Shown: positions 31,592 to 43,607 of the stretch, piece by piece
How positions within the stretch are numbered: position 1 is the first letter of the stretch
How the letters are laid out: each line of letters starts with the position of its first letter
Assembly: GCA_950295325.1 (NCBI GenBank)
Contig: OX485806.1
Span: forward strand, 4,774,001-4,838,000
Direction: 5' to 3'
Length of the DNA: 64,000 bases
Source of the DNA: Polytrichum commune
Lineage: Eukaryota > Streptophyta > Polytrichopsida > Polytrichales > Polytrichaceae
The notes under the pieces: generated by a model
What the model was told of the DNA's origin: nothing
Seen by the model: the letters and a program-made list of their open reading frames with translations, nothing else
Database searches by the model: none
Translations under genes and position numbers: made by a program

Positions 31592-33035
31592 AGGGTTCCA
31601 AGTTTTGAGCTCGCACTTTGAGAGAAACATGGGTATCAAAAATGCGGGTTATGATGGTGAGCCCGGGGTTTCCAAAAGGTTGTGAGGCTCAAATTGGAAC
31701 AAGGATCATGTGCAAGTAGAATTTGACCATACCATTGGTTCTAATGACAATGGTGGGCATGATGGTGGATTTGGTAAGGAAAATGGAGGAGTGCTTTGAA
31801 AAGGGCTCCCGCAAACGTCAAAAAACATTTGGGGCCTGGAATACCGAAAGCACCCAAAACCTTGGAGGGCATAAATGTTGGATTGAAATTCCAATTTGAA
31901 ATGCTTGGAAGGTATTGATGTTGGAATGAATTTGGTGCTAATGAGGCACCCGGGGCCTCTTAAGGCCTATGTGCGCTATTCAAACGCACAAATGAAGGAT
32001 ACACCTAAAACGGACGAGCTTTCTAAGAAATGCATCCTTTTAGGTGGGGTTTTAAAAGCGGGTGGTGGATGCCTTGTTTAAGTCCCTAAGGCTTCTTGAG
32101 GACATGGTGGGGACCATCAAGTTTGCAAGAGCATTGAAGCCGATGGTCCCAAAGAGAAGTTTGGCGGCGCATCACCACAAGTGGCTTTAGCCAAAGTAGG
32201 TCCCAAAGAAATGAGTGCAAATTGTTTGGTCCATTTTACTTAGGCAAAACATGTTGGTGCCGCGGACGGAATGTTGAAAGGTGGCTTTATGCTTCCAAAG
32301 CAAATCATACTTGTGCCGCGGACGGAATGTTGGGAGGTGGGTTTGTCCTACCAAGGCAATTCATGTTCGTGCCGCGGACGGAGTGTGGGAAGGTGGCTTT
32401 GTGCTACCAAGGCAAAACATGTTTGTTTTGCGGACAAACTATTAGAAATTGGTTTTGTGGCACCAAACCAATTTGTCCCGCGGACAAAATGTTTAAAGTT
32501 GGCTTTGCGGACCAAGCCAAGCCAAGTTGCCGAGGACCGAATGTAAGACGATGGCATTGTGGGCAAGGCTAGAAGCCTTAAGCCAAGGCCAAATCTTTTG
32601 TACCTTGAGGCTCAATGAATGGAAGAAATGTCTCATGTGTTGACAAAGAGGCTACCACTCCTTCTTGAGCCCAAAATTCACAAGGAAGTTGGGGCTTGCC
32701 GATTGATAGAGAAAGCAAGCCCACCAAGGTGCGGTTTGGAAAGGATGAACCGCATGAGACAAAGGAGGCCGCGATGCATGTAACCTTTCAATGTGGGACA
32801 TTGGATTTTTGTCAAAATTTCACACCATGTGAAATAGATGAAATGCATGTCATTGTGAAGGCCGCCTACTTTGAAACTCACATGATATATATGAGGTGCA
32901 AGCCGGTGAGCTTGCGGTGCATTATGATGGGTCATAATGGCAAAGAATTGAAGTTCAAATTGACAAGGACTCCTATGGTAGGAGGACCCAAGTTGAATTT
33001 GGTCTTAATGAACCAAATGAAAAATAGAAAACATA
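31592..33035 (+). pseudogene. Chromovirus gag/protease remnant
   Basis: Most of gag is gone. Segment 31592-32220 has no clear coding. The minisatellite 32250-32560 interrupts it. From about 32696 to 33010 one frame keeps a protease-tail trace (VTFQCGTLDFCQNF, PCEIDEMHVIVKA, KELKFKLTRTP), the region where intact chromoviruses have the second half of protease. A second copy of this region lies at 2602-4034. Confidence 0.5.
32250..32560 (+). repeat. Minisatellite in the chromovirus internal region (unit about 55 bp, ~5 units)
   Basis: Units carry TGCCGCGGACGGAATGTTG, AGGTGG.TTT.TGCT and CCAAGGCAA.TCATGTT. Later units diverge (TTTGCGGACAAAC, CCCGCGGACAAAATG). Open in more than one frame, but I see no protein signature. 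Confidence 0.75.
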
Positions 33036-35876
33036 ATGGTCGTGGTTCAATTGGAACAACTCCAAGGAATGTATGGGGAGGCTAGGAAAGATGGGCCTCC
33101 TCCAAACCACATTGGTGGGATGTTGGTGAGATACAAGGATGTATTCACCAATGTGTTGCCCAAAAACAATTACCGCCAAGAAGTGAAAAATAACTTTGCT
33201 CAACGAGAGATTGAGTTCTTGAGGTATGTGGTGACAAAGGAAGTTGGTGGACGAACATGAAAAATGTCAAGGCAATCCAAGAAGAGAATTGGCCCTTGAC
33301 TCAAGACAAGGGCTTAGGTCATTTGTTGGCCTAGCCAACTACTACCACCACTTCATTCATGGTTTTTCTAAGGTTGCTAGAACCTTAGTCAACATGTTGG
33401 AAAAAATGGCTATCCCAAGAGTGGGATGAGCCTTGTCACCAAGCCTTTGGGGAGCTCAAGAGTAAGTTCTCTTCACAACATGTGGTTAAGTTTCCGGGTT
33501 TTCATGAGCATGTTGAGGTGCACATGAAGGCGAAGGACTTCACCATTGGCGGATGTTGATCCAAGATGGATAACCATTGCTTATAGGAGCATTAAACTCC
33601 ATAGTTGTAGAAGCTTGTCCAACTTGTGCAAGAAATGGCTATCCCAAGAGTGGGATGAGCCTTGCCACCAAGTCTTTGAGGAGCTTAAGACCAAGTTCCT
33701 CTTTACCACCTGTGTTCAAGTTCGCGGAGCTTGAAAAAACTTTTTGAGGTGCATACGGGGGGCGAGTGACTTTACCATTGGCGGATGTTAATGCAAGATG
33801 GATGGCCATTGCATATGAGAGCATGAAGCTCGATGGTTGTCCGACTTGTGAAAGAAATGGCTATCCCAAGAGTGGGACTAGCCTTGTCACCAAGTCTTTG
33901 GGAAGCTTAAGAGCAAGTTCTCTTCACCGCCCGTGCTCAAGTTCATGGAGTTTGACAAACCTTTTGAGGTGCATACGGGGGCGACTAACTTTGCCAATGA
34001 TGGATTGTTAATGTAAGATGGATGGCCTTTGCATATGGGGGCTTGAGGCTCGATGGTTGTCAAAGAAGACAACCAACTCATGACAAAGAACTTTTTGCCG
34101 TAGTGCATTGCTTGAAGATGTGGCGACACTAGTTGGGGTCGCACAAAGTAAAGGTCTACAAGGACAATGTGTCCTAAAAGTATTTTGACATACAAGCGCA
34201 AGTGAGCGCCAAGTCATTGCGTTGGCATGATAGCTTGGCGCTTATGAAGGTGGATTTGGTCCACAAACCGGACCGTGGAAATGTGGTGCCGGATGCGCTA
34301 AGTAGACGGGAAGAGTTCCAAGCAATGAGAACCATCCAAACCTTGTGGCTAATGTGTGCCGGCGAAGGAAACTTGTGATGCAAGATACGGGAGGGGTAAA
34401 TTTACTACCCCAAAGCACAAATGTTTTTAGGTGAGCTTTGCAAGAGCAAGGTGCTCAAAGAGGTTAAGTTGGTGAACGGATTGTTCAAGTGTAAACAAAG
34501 TCGGGTGTATGTGCCACAAGGCAAGTTGAGGCTATCGGTTTTGAAGGAAGAATGTGATAGTCCTATTGCCGGCCATAGAGGAGAGAAAAAAAGCCGCCAT
34601 AGAATGGTGTCATGGGGGTACCATTGGCGGTGCATAAAGAAGGATATAACCCACTTTGTGAAGGCTTGGATGAAGTGCCAAGTGAACCGACCCTCTTACC
34701 AAAAGCAAGGCGGTTTCTTGCAACCGTTGCCTATCCCGTCGGGGCCATGGCATAGTATGTGCATGGACTTGATCACAAGTTTGTCGGAGTCACATGGGTA
34801 TGATGCCATCTTGTTGATGGTAGAGCGGTTTGCCAAGTTGGCACACATGGTGCCAATTGTGGGAACCGCCACCGCGTTGGAGACCGCATAGCCTTTTCTC
34901 AAAGGATGGTTGAGGCACCACGGGTTGCCAAGAGTGATTGTGTGGGATCAAGATCCAAAGTTCACAAGTGCATTTTCAATGCAATTCTCTAAGGAGGTCG
35001 GATGAAACTAAGGTTTACCATGGCCTTGGATTCCCAAATGAATGGGAAAGCGGAGCATGTGAATGAAGTCTTGAAGCAATACTTGAGGAACTTGGTGGGG
35101 GCGGACCAAGGAGATTGGGCGGTCTATGTGGGTCGAGCGGAGTGTAATTGCAATGTAGCCACGCACTTGGCTACCAAGGGGTGGTTTTTCGTGGTGGCTT
35201 ATGGAGTGGATGCGCTCCAACCTATTAACCTAGCTCTCGAGGGGGCACATTCAACACTAGAGTTCAACCAAGATGGTGAGGACTTGGCCAAGGATGGTAA
35301 ACAAGTCTTGGAGATGACCAAGTTGTTGGTGGAGAAAGCCCGAAGGTGCTACGGAGTGCAAATCAATGCCCGAAGACGCGAAGTGGAGTATGAGGTGGGC
35401 CAATAAGGTGTTGTTGAATGTGGACAACTTCACCTTGCCCAAAGGCCTTACTTCAAAAGTTCATGTCCAAAATTGGAGCTTCGTTTTCCATTGTGGAACA
35501 AGTGTTCAAGGACATGTATAAGTTGGAATTACCGCCGGAGATCAAAGTGCATCCGACATTTCATGTCTCATTACGAAAGTCATTTTAGGACGACACCTTG
35601 TGGCCCGATCACAAGCAAGTGATTAGGCCACGTCCCGACCTTGTGGAGGTCATTTGGAACATGAGGTAGGAGGGCACCCTCAAGTGTAGGAAGCCCAAGT
35701 GAAAATGAAAAAATGTACAAAAGAGTACTTGGTGAAATGGTGAGGATACCATGAAAAAAAAAACCGCTTGGGTGGCGGCAAGAGACATGGTGAACACCAA
35801 TGAATTGGTGAAGCACTTTGAAGAAACTAAGGCTAAGGATTCCAATAAAATAAAGCGTAGGCATTGATGAGGACAT
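33036..35876 (+). pseudogene. Chromovirus pol remnant: RT deleted, RNase H piece, integrase, chromodomain-like end
   Basis: RT keeps its edge (RYKDVFTNVLP) and thumb (RSFVGLANYYHHFIHGFSKVA, about 33305-33375) but the palm with the YxDD motif is absent. From 34421: integrase zinc domain (GHRGEKKSR, CQVNRPSYQK), first catalytic Asp (MDLITSLSESHGYDAI), second Asp (VWDQDPKFTSAF, about 34945) and Glu region (QMNGKAEHVNEVLKQYL). Stops lie at about 34890, 35003 and 35404. The tail reads YLVKW.GYHEKKTAWV.ARDM, a chromodomain-like stretch with an internal stop (about 35700-35800). Cannot be functional. Confidence 0.75.
33400..34070 (+). repeat. Segment triplicated in tandem within chromovirus pol (period about 215-230 bp)
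   Basis: AAATGGCTATCCCAAGAGTGGGA recurs at about 33405, 33633 and 33856, each followed by GCCTTG.CACCAAG.CTTTG, AGCTTAAGA.CAAGTTC, TTGAGGTGCA and TGGCGGATGTTGAT or a variant. It corresponds to the RT thumb/RNase H border. Confidence 0.8.
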
Positions 35877-36681
35877 CAATCTCCTTTAGTGGGGGAGAGA
35901 CGCTAGTAGCACACTTAGCTTCGAGGTTAATTATGCCACAACATGAACTTGTTCTTTGGCTTGAGGGAATAAAGTCCAAACTTTAGTGGTGCAAAGAGAA
36001 AAGTATGAGATGAGGTCCTAGTCTTGTACTTGTGCTTGGTTAATGGAAGAGGGGGAATAGACATGCCAAACTAGGTTGGGTAAGCCGAGTAATTGGGGGC
36101 CATGGCTAGGAGGGGCCTTGGATAAAACCAAGAAACTTCTTAGTTGTGGGCTTGTCCGGGCGGGGACAAGGTGATGGCGTGTGCTCATAAAAGTGCTACC
36201 CGCGAGCTAACGAGAGTTGGCGCATGGGAGTCATGAACCCATGTCTCGAAAGAGCAAAGTGGGAACCGAGTCGGGCGGGACTTGGCATCACCCCCGTGCG
36301 ATCGAGGCGTGGCTTAACAATGGAAAGCCATCTCGGAGTTGCAACCGAGACAACTTAGTGGAAGCGTTGAGGTCTCGCCTAGATGTGTCACGTTAGGCTA
36401 GTGGAGCCTAACGGGGGAGGCCCCAAAGGAGGGGCAACCCATGTGAGTCCCGAAGTAGGTGGGTCTAGTATAGGTTAGGTCTTTGGATGAGAGATCCAAA
36501 GTCGCTAACGGACCACCTAGGAACGACACCTTTGGGACTATGCCAAATTTGAAGATGCATTGTGGGGGTCGCGCCCTAAGGTAAACACAATGCCCCACCA
36601 TAGAGGATGGCAACTTGAGAATTGGTGTGCCGACTACGAGTATAGTCGATGAGGGCATCGACTCCGTTTGGTGGGGGTGAG
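35877..36681 (+). other. Chromovirus 3' untranslated region and purine tract
   Basis: No coding sequence. The GTGGGGGTGAG at 36671-36681 directly before the LTR is the likely polypurine tract. Confidence 0.55.
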
Positions 36682-37438
36682 TGTCGCGCACCTCTCCATG
36701 AGGAGTGCCCGAAACACCATGGGCACAAGGGGGACCCCGGAGTGACACCCGGGACTTGTGGCGCCGTTGGTGAGAGGGCCCAAGTGATCCTAGTGTGGGT
36801 GAGGGCCCCGGGCGTTGGGAACGCCTCCCACCCACGAAGACTAGGAGGCACAAGGGTAAAGCCATGAGTTATGCGTAGCTCATGGCGTGGTGATTCTAGA
36901 ATGCTCAAGAACACCTCAATCGGAGGTGTGAGCTAGGAGTTATGGCCATTTGAGTGGGGCGCTGTCCCGGGACAGCGCCCTGGTACAGCAGTGCCTGGGA
37001 GTGATTCCCGGGACTGCAAAGGTTCAAACAGGCATAACTTCCTCAATACTTGCCCGAATGGGGCAAGTGAGGAGTCCATCGGCATCTACGTGAAGCGTAG
37101 ATGAACATGGAGTGGTTGGTTGTTATGATCAGACATCATACAAGGAAGTTATGATGGTCTGAAGCTGCTGGGGGGGTTCTAGGCCCAGCAGCTAAAGGAA
37201 AATGTCCACTTGGCCCCAACTCTTGGTAGAGAGACAAGAGTTTGGTTGACGGTGGGGTAGGGGCCCCGCGTGAAGTCCTAGAGGCTTATATGGGTGAGGT
37301 GGTGTGGCCTCACCCACCCGAGGCCGAACGGCAAGGCCTCCATGGGCTTTGGCCTATTGTGAGGCCATAGTTGCCTAGTATGGTTCGGGTTGTTGTAGTG
37401 TTGCTCCGGCAACGCGATGATCAACATACGATTGGACT
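36682..37438 (+). repeat. 3' LTR of the chromovirus, truncated
   Basis: Matches 30606-31362 with three differences by eye, then stops at ATTGGACT, inside the palindrome GGACTTCCATGGATGGAAGTCC of the full LTR. The next 11 bp read GGGGGGTGTCC, consistent with element A protease-linker DNA on the minus strand. Confidence 0.85.
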
Positions 37439-37449
37439 GGGGGGTGTCC

Positions 37450-38423
37450 TGTCGCAACCCTTGCTAGGTCCCTTAATAATCTTGCCAATTTTCAATTCTA
37501 GCAAAGGTTACGAGTCGCTAACCCTTCGCATTCCGCCATGCTAATGGATAGCTCCTCTTACCCCGGACCAATAGTTCATAGGAGGGAACCAACCCTCCTA
37601 CTTTGCTTTCGGGACTCACCCCTTAATCGGTAACCCATTTCCCCAATGTGGACTTCCATCCATGGAAGTCCAATCCTATGTTGATCATCGCGTTGCCGGA
37701 GCAACACTACAACAACCCGAACCATACTAGGCAACTATGGCCTCACAATAGGCCAAAGCCCATGGAGGCCTTGCCGTTCGGCCTCGGGTGGGTGAGGCCA
37801 CACCACCTCACCCATATAAGCCTGTAAGACTTCACGCGGGGCCCCTACCCCACCGTCAACCAACCTCTTGTCTCTCTACCAAGAGTTGGGGCCAAGTGGA
37901 CATTTTCCCTTTAGCTGCTGGGCCTAGAACCCCCCCAGCAGCTTCAGACCATCATAACTTCCTTGTATGATGTCTGATCATAACAACCAACCACTCCATG
38001 TTCATCTACGCTTCACGTAGATGCCGATGGACTCCTCACTTGCTCCATTTGAGCAAGTCTTGAGGAAGTTATGCCTGTTTGAACCTTGGCAGTCCCGGAA
38101 TCACTCCCAGGCACTGCTGTACCAGGGCGCTGTCCCGGGACAGCGCCCCACTCAAATGGCCATAACTCCTAGCTCACACCTCCGCTTGAGGTGTTCTTGA
38201 GCTTTCTAGAATCACCACGCCATGAGCTACGCATAACTCATGGCCTTACCCTTGTGCCTCCTAATCTTCGTGGGTGGGAGGCGTTCCCAACGCCCGGGGC
38301 CCTCACCCACACTAGGATCACTTGGGCCCTCTCACCAACGGCGCCACAAGTCCCGGGTGTCACTCCGGGGTCCCCCTTGTGCCCATGGTGTTTCGGGCAC
38401 TCCTCATGGAGAGGTGCGCGACA
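37450..38423 (-). repeat. Solo chromovirus LTR with TSD TGTCC, inside element A
   Basis: 974 bp, complete TGTCGCAACC...GCGCGACA. TGTCC occurs at 37445-37449 and again at 38424-38428, an exact 5-bp target duplication. It breaks the element A frame just downstream of the protease. Confidence 0.92.
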
Positions 38424-41400
38424 TGTCCCCTGGTAGTTTCCGATTCACCTTCACACGTCTACTCCCCATCAATCCTTGGATTACTAGCTGGTCACCTTCC
38501 CAATCATGTACCACCTTGGCATTTACCAACCACGGTCTGCCCAACAATATGGAGTAATCTGGGGTATCGTTATGTGATGCCAAACTCATTACAGAAAATG
38601 TGACTTGATAAGGCATACCTTCCACTTCAATATTGATGTTCTCCAATAGTCCCACTGGCATTGTGGTGCTCTGATCAGCCATCTTGATGTTGTAGGTGGC
38701 TACTTTTGGTTTGGGCAATCCCAAATGCTTCCTCAAGGTGTCGGTGAGGATGTTCACACCAGCTCCTCCGTCAATTAGGACGTCTGAAATATATTTGTTT
38801 GCAATTTTGATGGTGATAACTGGCATGGTGTAGTCTACTGCAACGGCACCAACCATGCTGGTTGGGGTCGTGGATGCCTGAGTTGGTGTTGTTTTTGGAA
38901 TCCAGGATGGGACAGCTTGCCTCATGATAAAATCTTTCAACCCTGGTGCTAACTGTAATAATTGACCTAAGGTTAATGTGAACCGACTTTCCAATACCTG
39001 ATTTGTAATCAAGGCAAAGGACGCATCCAAATTTTCCGGACCTCCTTCACCCGCCTCGTAGTTTACAGTGTCCAACACACTGGGTTCCAGCCGGTCTTGA
39101 CTGTCAGGATTTATGTTTGGTGATCCAACCCACTCGGTGGAGAAATTATGTTGCTCTCCTTCGTCCAACTGGAACCGTACACGTTTTTGCTCCGTCTTCT
39201 TGGCTAGTTCTTGTTTTTCCAACTCTTGAAGACGTTGGACCTCCTCGATGCACCCATGCCTCAACTCCTCCTCCTGTCTCCATTCATCGTGACCTTTACC
39301 CTTCAACGGTTCTTTCTCGCGGAACGCCACTTCTTCCGGTACCAACCTTGCTTTGCTTCTGGTTACTACAGCAACCACAGTGGCTGTAGTCACGTCCGGT
39401 CTTGGGGATGGTTGGTCTTGGTCCGTTCGTTTGTGTTGCCCAAACTGTTGGCGAGCTTGCTCTCCGGACGGACATTGGAATGCTAAATGTTCAACACTAC
39501 CACATATGAAACAGAATTTTGGTCTATTAATTGGTCTGGGTGGTGGCCACCTATTCCTGTTTTGGTCGTCTTGGTTGTACCAAGGCCTGACTTGTTCTGT
39601 CCCCACAGCATGTACGGTAGCTTGTGAAGGCCTCTTCATGTTGGGTCGGTAGTTTGCACTTTGCGGGTTACCCCAACAATTTTCCGCTTTATGCCCTCTT
39701 CCACCACAACATGAGCACAACGGATCCAAATCTTTTTGTCTCATGTGTTGGCTCGTATTACCCGAGCTGGTAGTTTCTATTGGTTGCACCCCCACCCTCC
39801 AAGGAATTCGATTTCCTTCTGCGTCAAAAACACTTTCTTCACAAGCCATTGCCGATTCTTTTGAACTGATCAATGTTTTCTTGGCCATACCAGCTGTGGC
39901 TACTCGTAGGTAATCTGGTAGGCCTGCCCTAAAACATGTGTTTAACCATTCATCATCTGGACGGTACGTCAGGCAATTCGCTAGTTTGATCAACCGTTCG
40001 TAATATGCTTCCACGTCCTCTGTGTCTCTCATTTTTAAGGCCCTCAACGCCATATATGCCTGCATGTCTGTCTGCACCTTTCTATACCTCCTAGCAAATG
40101 CATCCAACAGCTGATCCAAAGTACAATGTGGGTGACTATCAGTATAATTTTCACTCCACTCTGACGCATTCTCCCGCAAGGAATATGTAAATAAATTAAT
40201 CAATGCCTCATCATCCGTCTCCCCCATTGTATATGCCCATTTTTTGAAAGTACGGACGTGTGAGTCTGGGTCCGATTTGGGGTCATATATCGGGAGTGGT
40301 AGCTTGATCCCTGACTTACTAGGACTGACCCTCGCTGGAGGAGCTATTGGTGCTGGCGGGGGTCCTGGTGGGTAGTATCCTGGCCATGGCCAAGGTGTCA
40401 TGGTCGGAGTTGTCTCTTCCTTCCTCTGTCTTGATGCCCTCCTTGTTGACCTTCGTCTCCTGGATTCTATTACTGGTTCATCGTCCTCATTGTCGTCTGT
40501 GTCATCACTTCCTCCCCCTCCTGGGGGCCCTGGAGGTGCTCCTCCTGGAGGACCACCTGGGTAACCTGCACTTGGAGAGGGACTACGCCGGGACGTTCGA
40601 TGTGGGGGTCGGTGTGGTAACTGACCACCTCGTATTGGGGTATGTGATGCATAATCCCCTACCGGTCCCCCCGTTGTTGGATGGAACTGGGAGACGGTGA
40701 CCAAAGGTGGTACCCATGTGGACGTTCGTGGTTGATGCGTGCTCGATACTGGAGTTCTTGTTGTCCTGGGGTCATAATCATAGGCCAGAAGACCACTCGT
40801 TACAGTGTGGATGGTTGGTGTTTGTGTCGCTGGTCTATCGATGTGTGATGGGTATCCATTATGGTTCCACTGTCCCTGGGGCTCTTGGGGATGTGTGTGT
40901 TCAATTCTTCCCAATTGCCCTGTCATATCGTTGAAACTAATCCCTCCCACTGCTCATGTGTACCCAATTGCTTCATTTATGGCAATGTGACGAGTGTGAC
41001 CTGTTGTCGCACACCTCTCCATGAGGAGTGCCCGAAACACCATGGGCACAAGGGGGACCCCGGAGTGACACCCGGGACTTGTGGCGCCATTGGTGAGAGG
41101 GCCCAAGTGATCCTAGTGTGCGTGAGGGCCCCGGGCGTTGGTAACGCCTCCCACCCACGAAGACTAGGAGGCACAAGGGTAAGGCCATGAGCTATGCGTA
41201 GCTCATGGCGTGGTGATTCTAGAAAGCTCAAGAACACCTCAATCGGAGGTGTGACCTAGGAGTTATGGCCATTTGAGTGGGGCGCTGTCCTGGGACAGCG
41301 CCCTGGTACAGCAGTGCCTGGGAGTGATTCCCGGGACTGCCAAGGTTCAAACAGGCATAACTTCCTCACGACTTGCTCAAATGGGGCAAGTGAGGAGTCC

Positions 41401-43225
41401 ATCGGTATCTACGTGAAGCGTAGATGAGGATGGAGTGGTTGGTTCTTATGATCAGACATCATACAAGGAAGTTATGATGGTCTGAAGCTGCTAGGGGGTT
41501 CTAGGCCCAGCAGCTAAAGGAAAGTGTCCACTTGGCCCCAACTCTTGGTAGAGAGACAAGAGGTTGGTTGACGGTGGGGTAGGGGCCCCGTGTGAAGTCC
41601 TAGAGGCTTATATGGGTGAGGTGGTGTGGCCTCACCCACCCGAGGCCAAATGGCACGGCCTCCATGGGCATTGGCCCAATGTGAGGCCATAGTTGCCTAG
41701 TATGGTTCGGGTTGTTGTAGTGTTGCTCCGGCAACGCGATGATCAACATAGGATTGGACTTCCATGGATGGAAGTCCACATCCAAGAAATGGGTTACCGA
41801 TTAAGAGGTGAGTCCCGAAACCAAAGTAGGAGGGTTGGTTCCTTCCTATGAACTATAAGGTCCGGGGTAGGAGGAGCTAACCATTAGCATGGCGGAATGC
41901 GAATGGTTAGCGCTCATAACCTTTGCTAGAATTGAAAATTGGCAAGATTATCAAGGGGGGCTAGCAAGGGTTGCGACACCTGTGCGACCAACTGGTACGT
42001 CATGAAGCAGTGCTGTCTGGCGATCAATCATGTTTGGTTGAGCTTCATGTCTTGGAAGGTTGGTGTGGTTGGCAGCCCCCCATCCTTGACTATAGGTGCC
42101 AAGAGGTTGGACAACTGAATGAACTGTTTGGGCCGACGTTACTACCAGCTCCCTTGGTGGTAAAATAATACTTTGTGATTGGACAGGTAGAACACTATGT
42201 GTGAGGTAATCTTGTTGTTGCTGAGAGTATGAACTCGGTTGTCTATTTGCAACAAGTTGGGAAATTTGTGCCGACTGGGTAGTACATTGCCTACTGCGGT
42301 GCAACGTGCTGTGCCAATGCCGACACGGACGTTGGCTCCGCTGTTCGGTTGTTGGTGGCAACCTAGACAAATGCTCTGCACTAGGCTGGTTGTCCAGAGT
42401 AACTTGTGAGAACAAATCCACAATACCCACGTCATTGTTGAAAGGCGGGGCTGCATGGCGTGGAACGTCCCATGGGCTTGGTGAGACACCCCATGACCGT
42501 GGAATGTTTGGTGTGGTTGGTCGCCAACCTTCCATATTGCATGTTGGAGTGGGCCTCCATGGCATGGGTGATTCAGGACGTGCGATACTAGTTGGAATAT
42601 CAGGCGAAACATCTTCCAGTGGAGATGAAACTTCTACCATTGGAGATAATTCCGGTTGTCGTTCTCTCCTTATAAATGTGACACGTCTTCGGACAGGTGG
42701 TTGATGTTGGTTAACATTTGGGCTGAACGCCTCATAAGTAACAGCCTCATCAGTTGCCCATGGTATTCCCTGGCCCGTTGGAATGTCCTGGTCCATGGAT
42801 CCTATGGGACGTCCAAACTGGGACGTGACGTGATTTCGGGATGGCACAAAATCAGGAAACTCTTGTCGTAAATGCTCCAGCAAGTCACTAGACGTTCCAA
42901 ACCCTGGTGGGTCAGATTGTTGTACATGGTCTTCTTGAAGAGATGTTAAGCCGTCTGGTCCAGCAGGTAAGTCTTCACCTATGACGGGTGACGGAGGTCG
43001 GGCGTCCCCACTCCACCGGCCGTACATATGATGATTCCCATAATTTTCATACTCTGGAAACAATGCCCTATGCATGGCATCTACCTGTTGGGTGGTTTCC
43101 CTTGAGTTACTTTGGCTAATTGGCCTCTCCGGTTCTGAATCACTCGCAGATGAGATGTGCGGATCCGTCTGAAGCTCCAAAGCCCTCTGTCTGGTCATGC
43201 TTCTAGTTTGTACACGTGCCATCAC
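38424..43225 (-). pseudogene. Element A gag-protease polyprotein, interrupted by a solo LTR and one stop
   Basis: Begins at ATG 43225 (MARVQTRSMTRQRALELQ). N-terminal part 43225-41979; then the solo LTR 41005-41978; then 41004-38424 in the same frame once the LTR and one target copy are discounted. One TGA at 40956-40954 follows the insertion point (CGA to TGA would fit). The gag core (PLPIYDPKSDPDSHVRTF ... ASEWSENY) is at about 40300-39850. Two zinc knuckles follow, CSCCGGRGHKAENC and CFICGSVEHLAFQC, then the protease with VLIDGGAGVN (about 38790) and LLGRPWL (about 38550). It is Pro/Arg-rich between N-terminus and gag core. The frame is cut by the LTR at 38423. Confidence 0.85.
41005..41978 (+). 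repeat. Solo chromovirus LTR with TSD CCTGT, inside element A gag
   Basis: 974 bp, TGTCGCACAC...TTGCGACA. CCTGT at 41000-41004 and 41979-41983 is an exact 5-bp target duplication. Carries the same hairpin set as the other copies, with some stems now mismatched (GTCCTGGGAC near 41288). Confidence 0.93.
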
Positions 43226-43607
43226 AATTACCTAAAATTTGATCGTGCTAGATCTAGGTGCATACACACTAGTATGTGGCTCTGCCTCCAGCTTGACTTA
43301 CACTTGCAGTGGCAAGTTACCCTTGGACGTCTTCGGACTGAGTAGATCTGGTTGAGTGGCCACAGTCTGTCCACCAACTCGTTTGGTTGTTGGAATCTTT
43401 GCTGCACCCTCCTGTCCTAGATGTACTTCCACGCCCCAAGTGGTTTTTGCCCCTTGCTGCAAGTAAATCACAACCCAACTATTTCGCCAGCCTACACCAA
43501 CTGTATTCCTTGTTCCAGATCTAGATCTATTGGACTATCACCCTAACCCTAAAATTCAAGAGAGAGCAAATGAGATAGAGTTGCGTTACCATTGCATGGT
43601 CGCCAAA
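43226..43607 (-). other. Element A leader and primer binding site
   Basis: Untranslated leader between the 5' LTR and gag. Just inside the LTR border the minus strand reads TTTGGCGACCATGCAATGG (43589-43607), a primer-site candidate sharing TGGCGACCATG with element T. Confidence 0.65.

Larger units (their letters stand above)
30606..37438 (+). mobile_element. Chromovirus-type Ty3/gypsy element, coding region dead, LTRs nearly identical
   Basis: 5' LTR 30606-31577, primer site 31580-31591, internal region to 36681, G-rich tract and 3' LTR 36682-37438 (3' LTR lacks its last ~215 bp). By eye the two LTRs differ at three places over 757 bp. It is inserted in minus-strand element A. The internal region carries a protease trace, a deleted RT, a triplicated RNase H-side segment, integrase with stops and a chromodomain-like tail. 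A chromodomain and an initiator-Met primer are typical of chromoviruses. Confidence 0.8.

Noticed and set aside
32250-32560. Repeat array considered as a CRISPR-like array
   Set aside because: Units are contiguous and diverged with no unique spacers, and the context is a eukaryotic retroelement.
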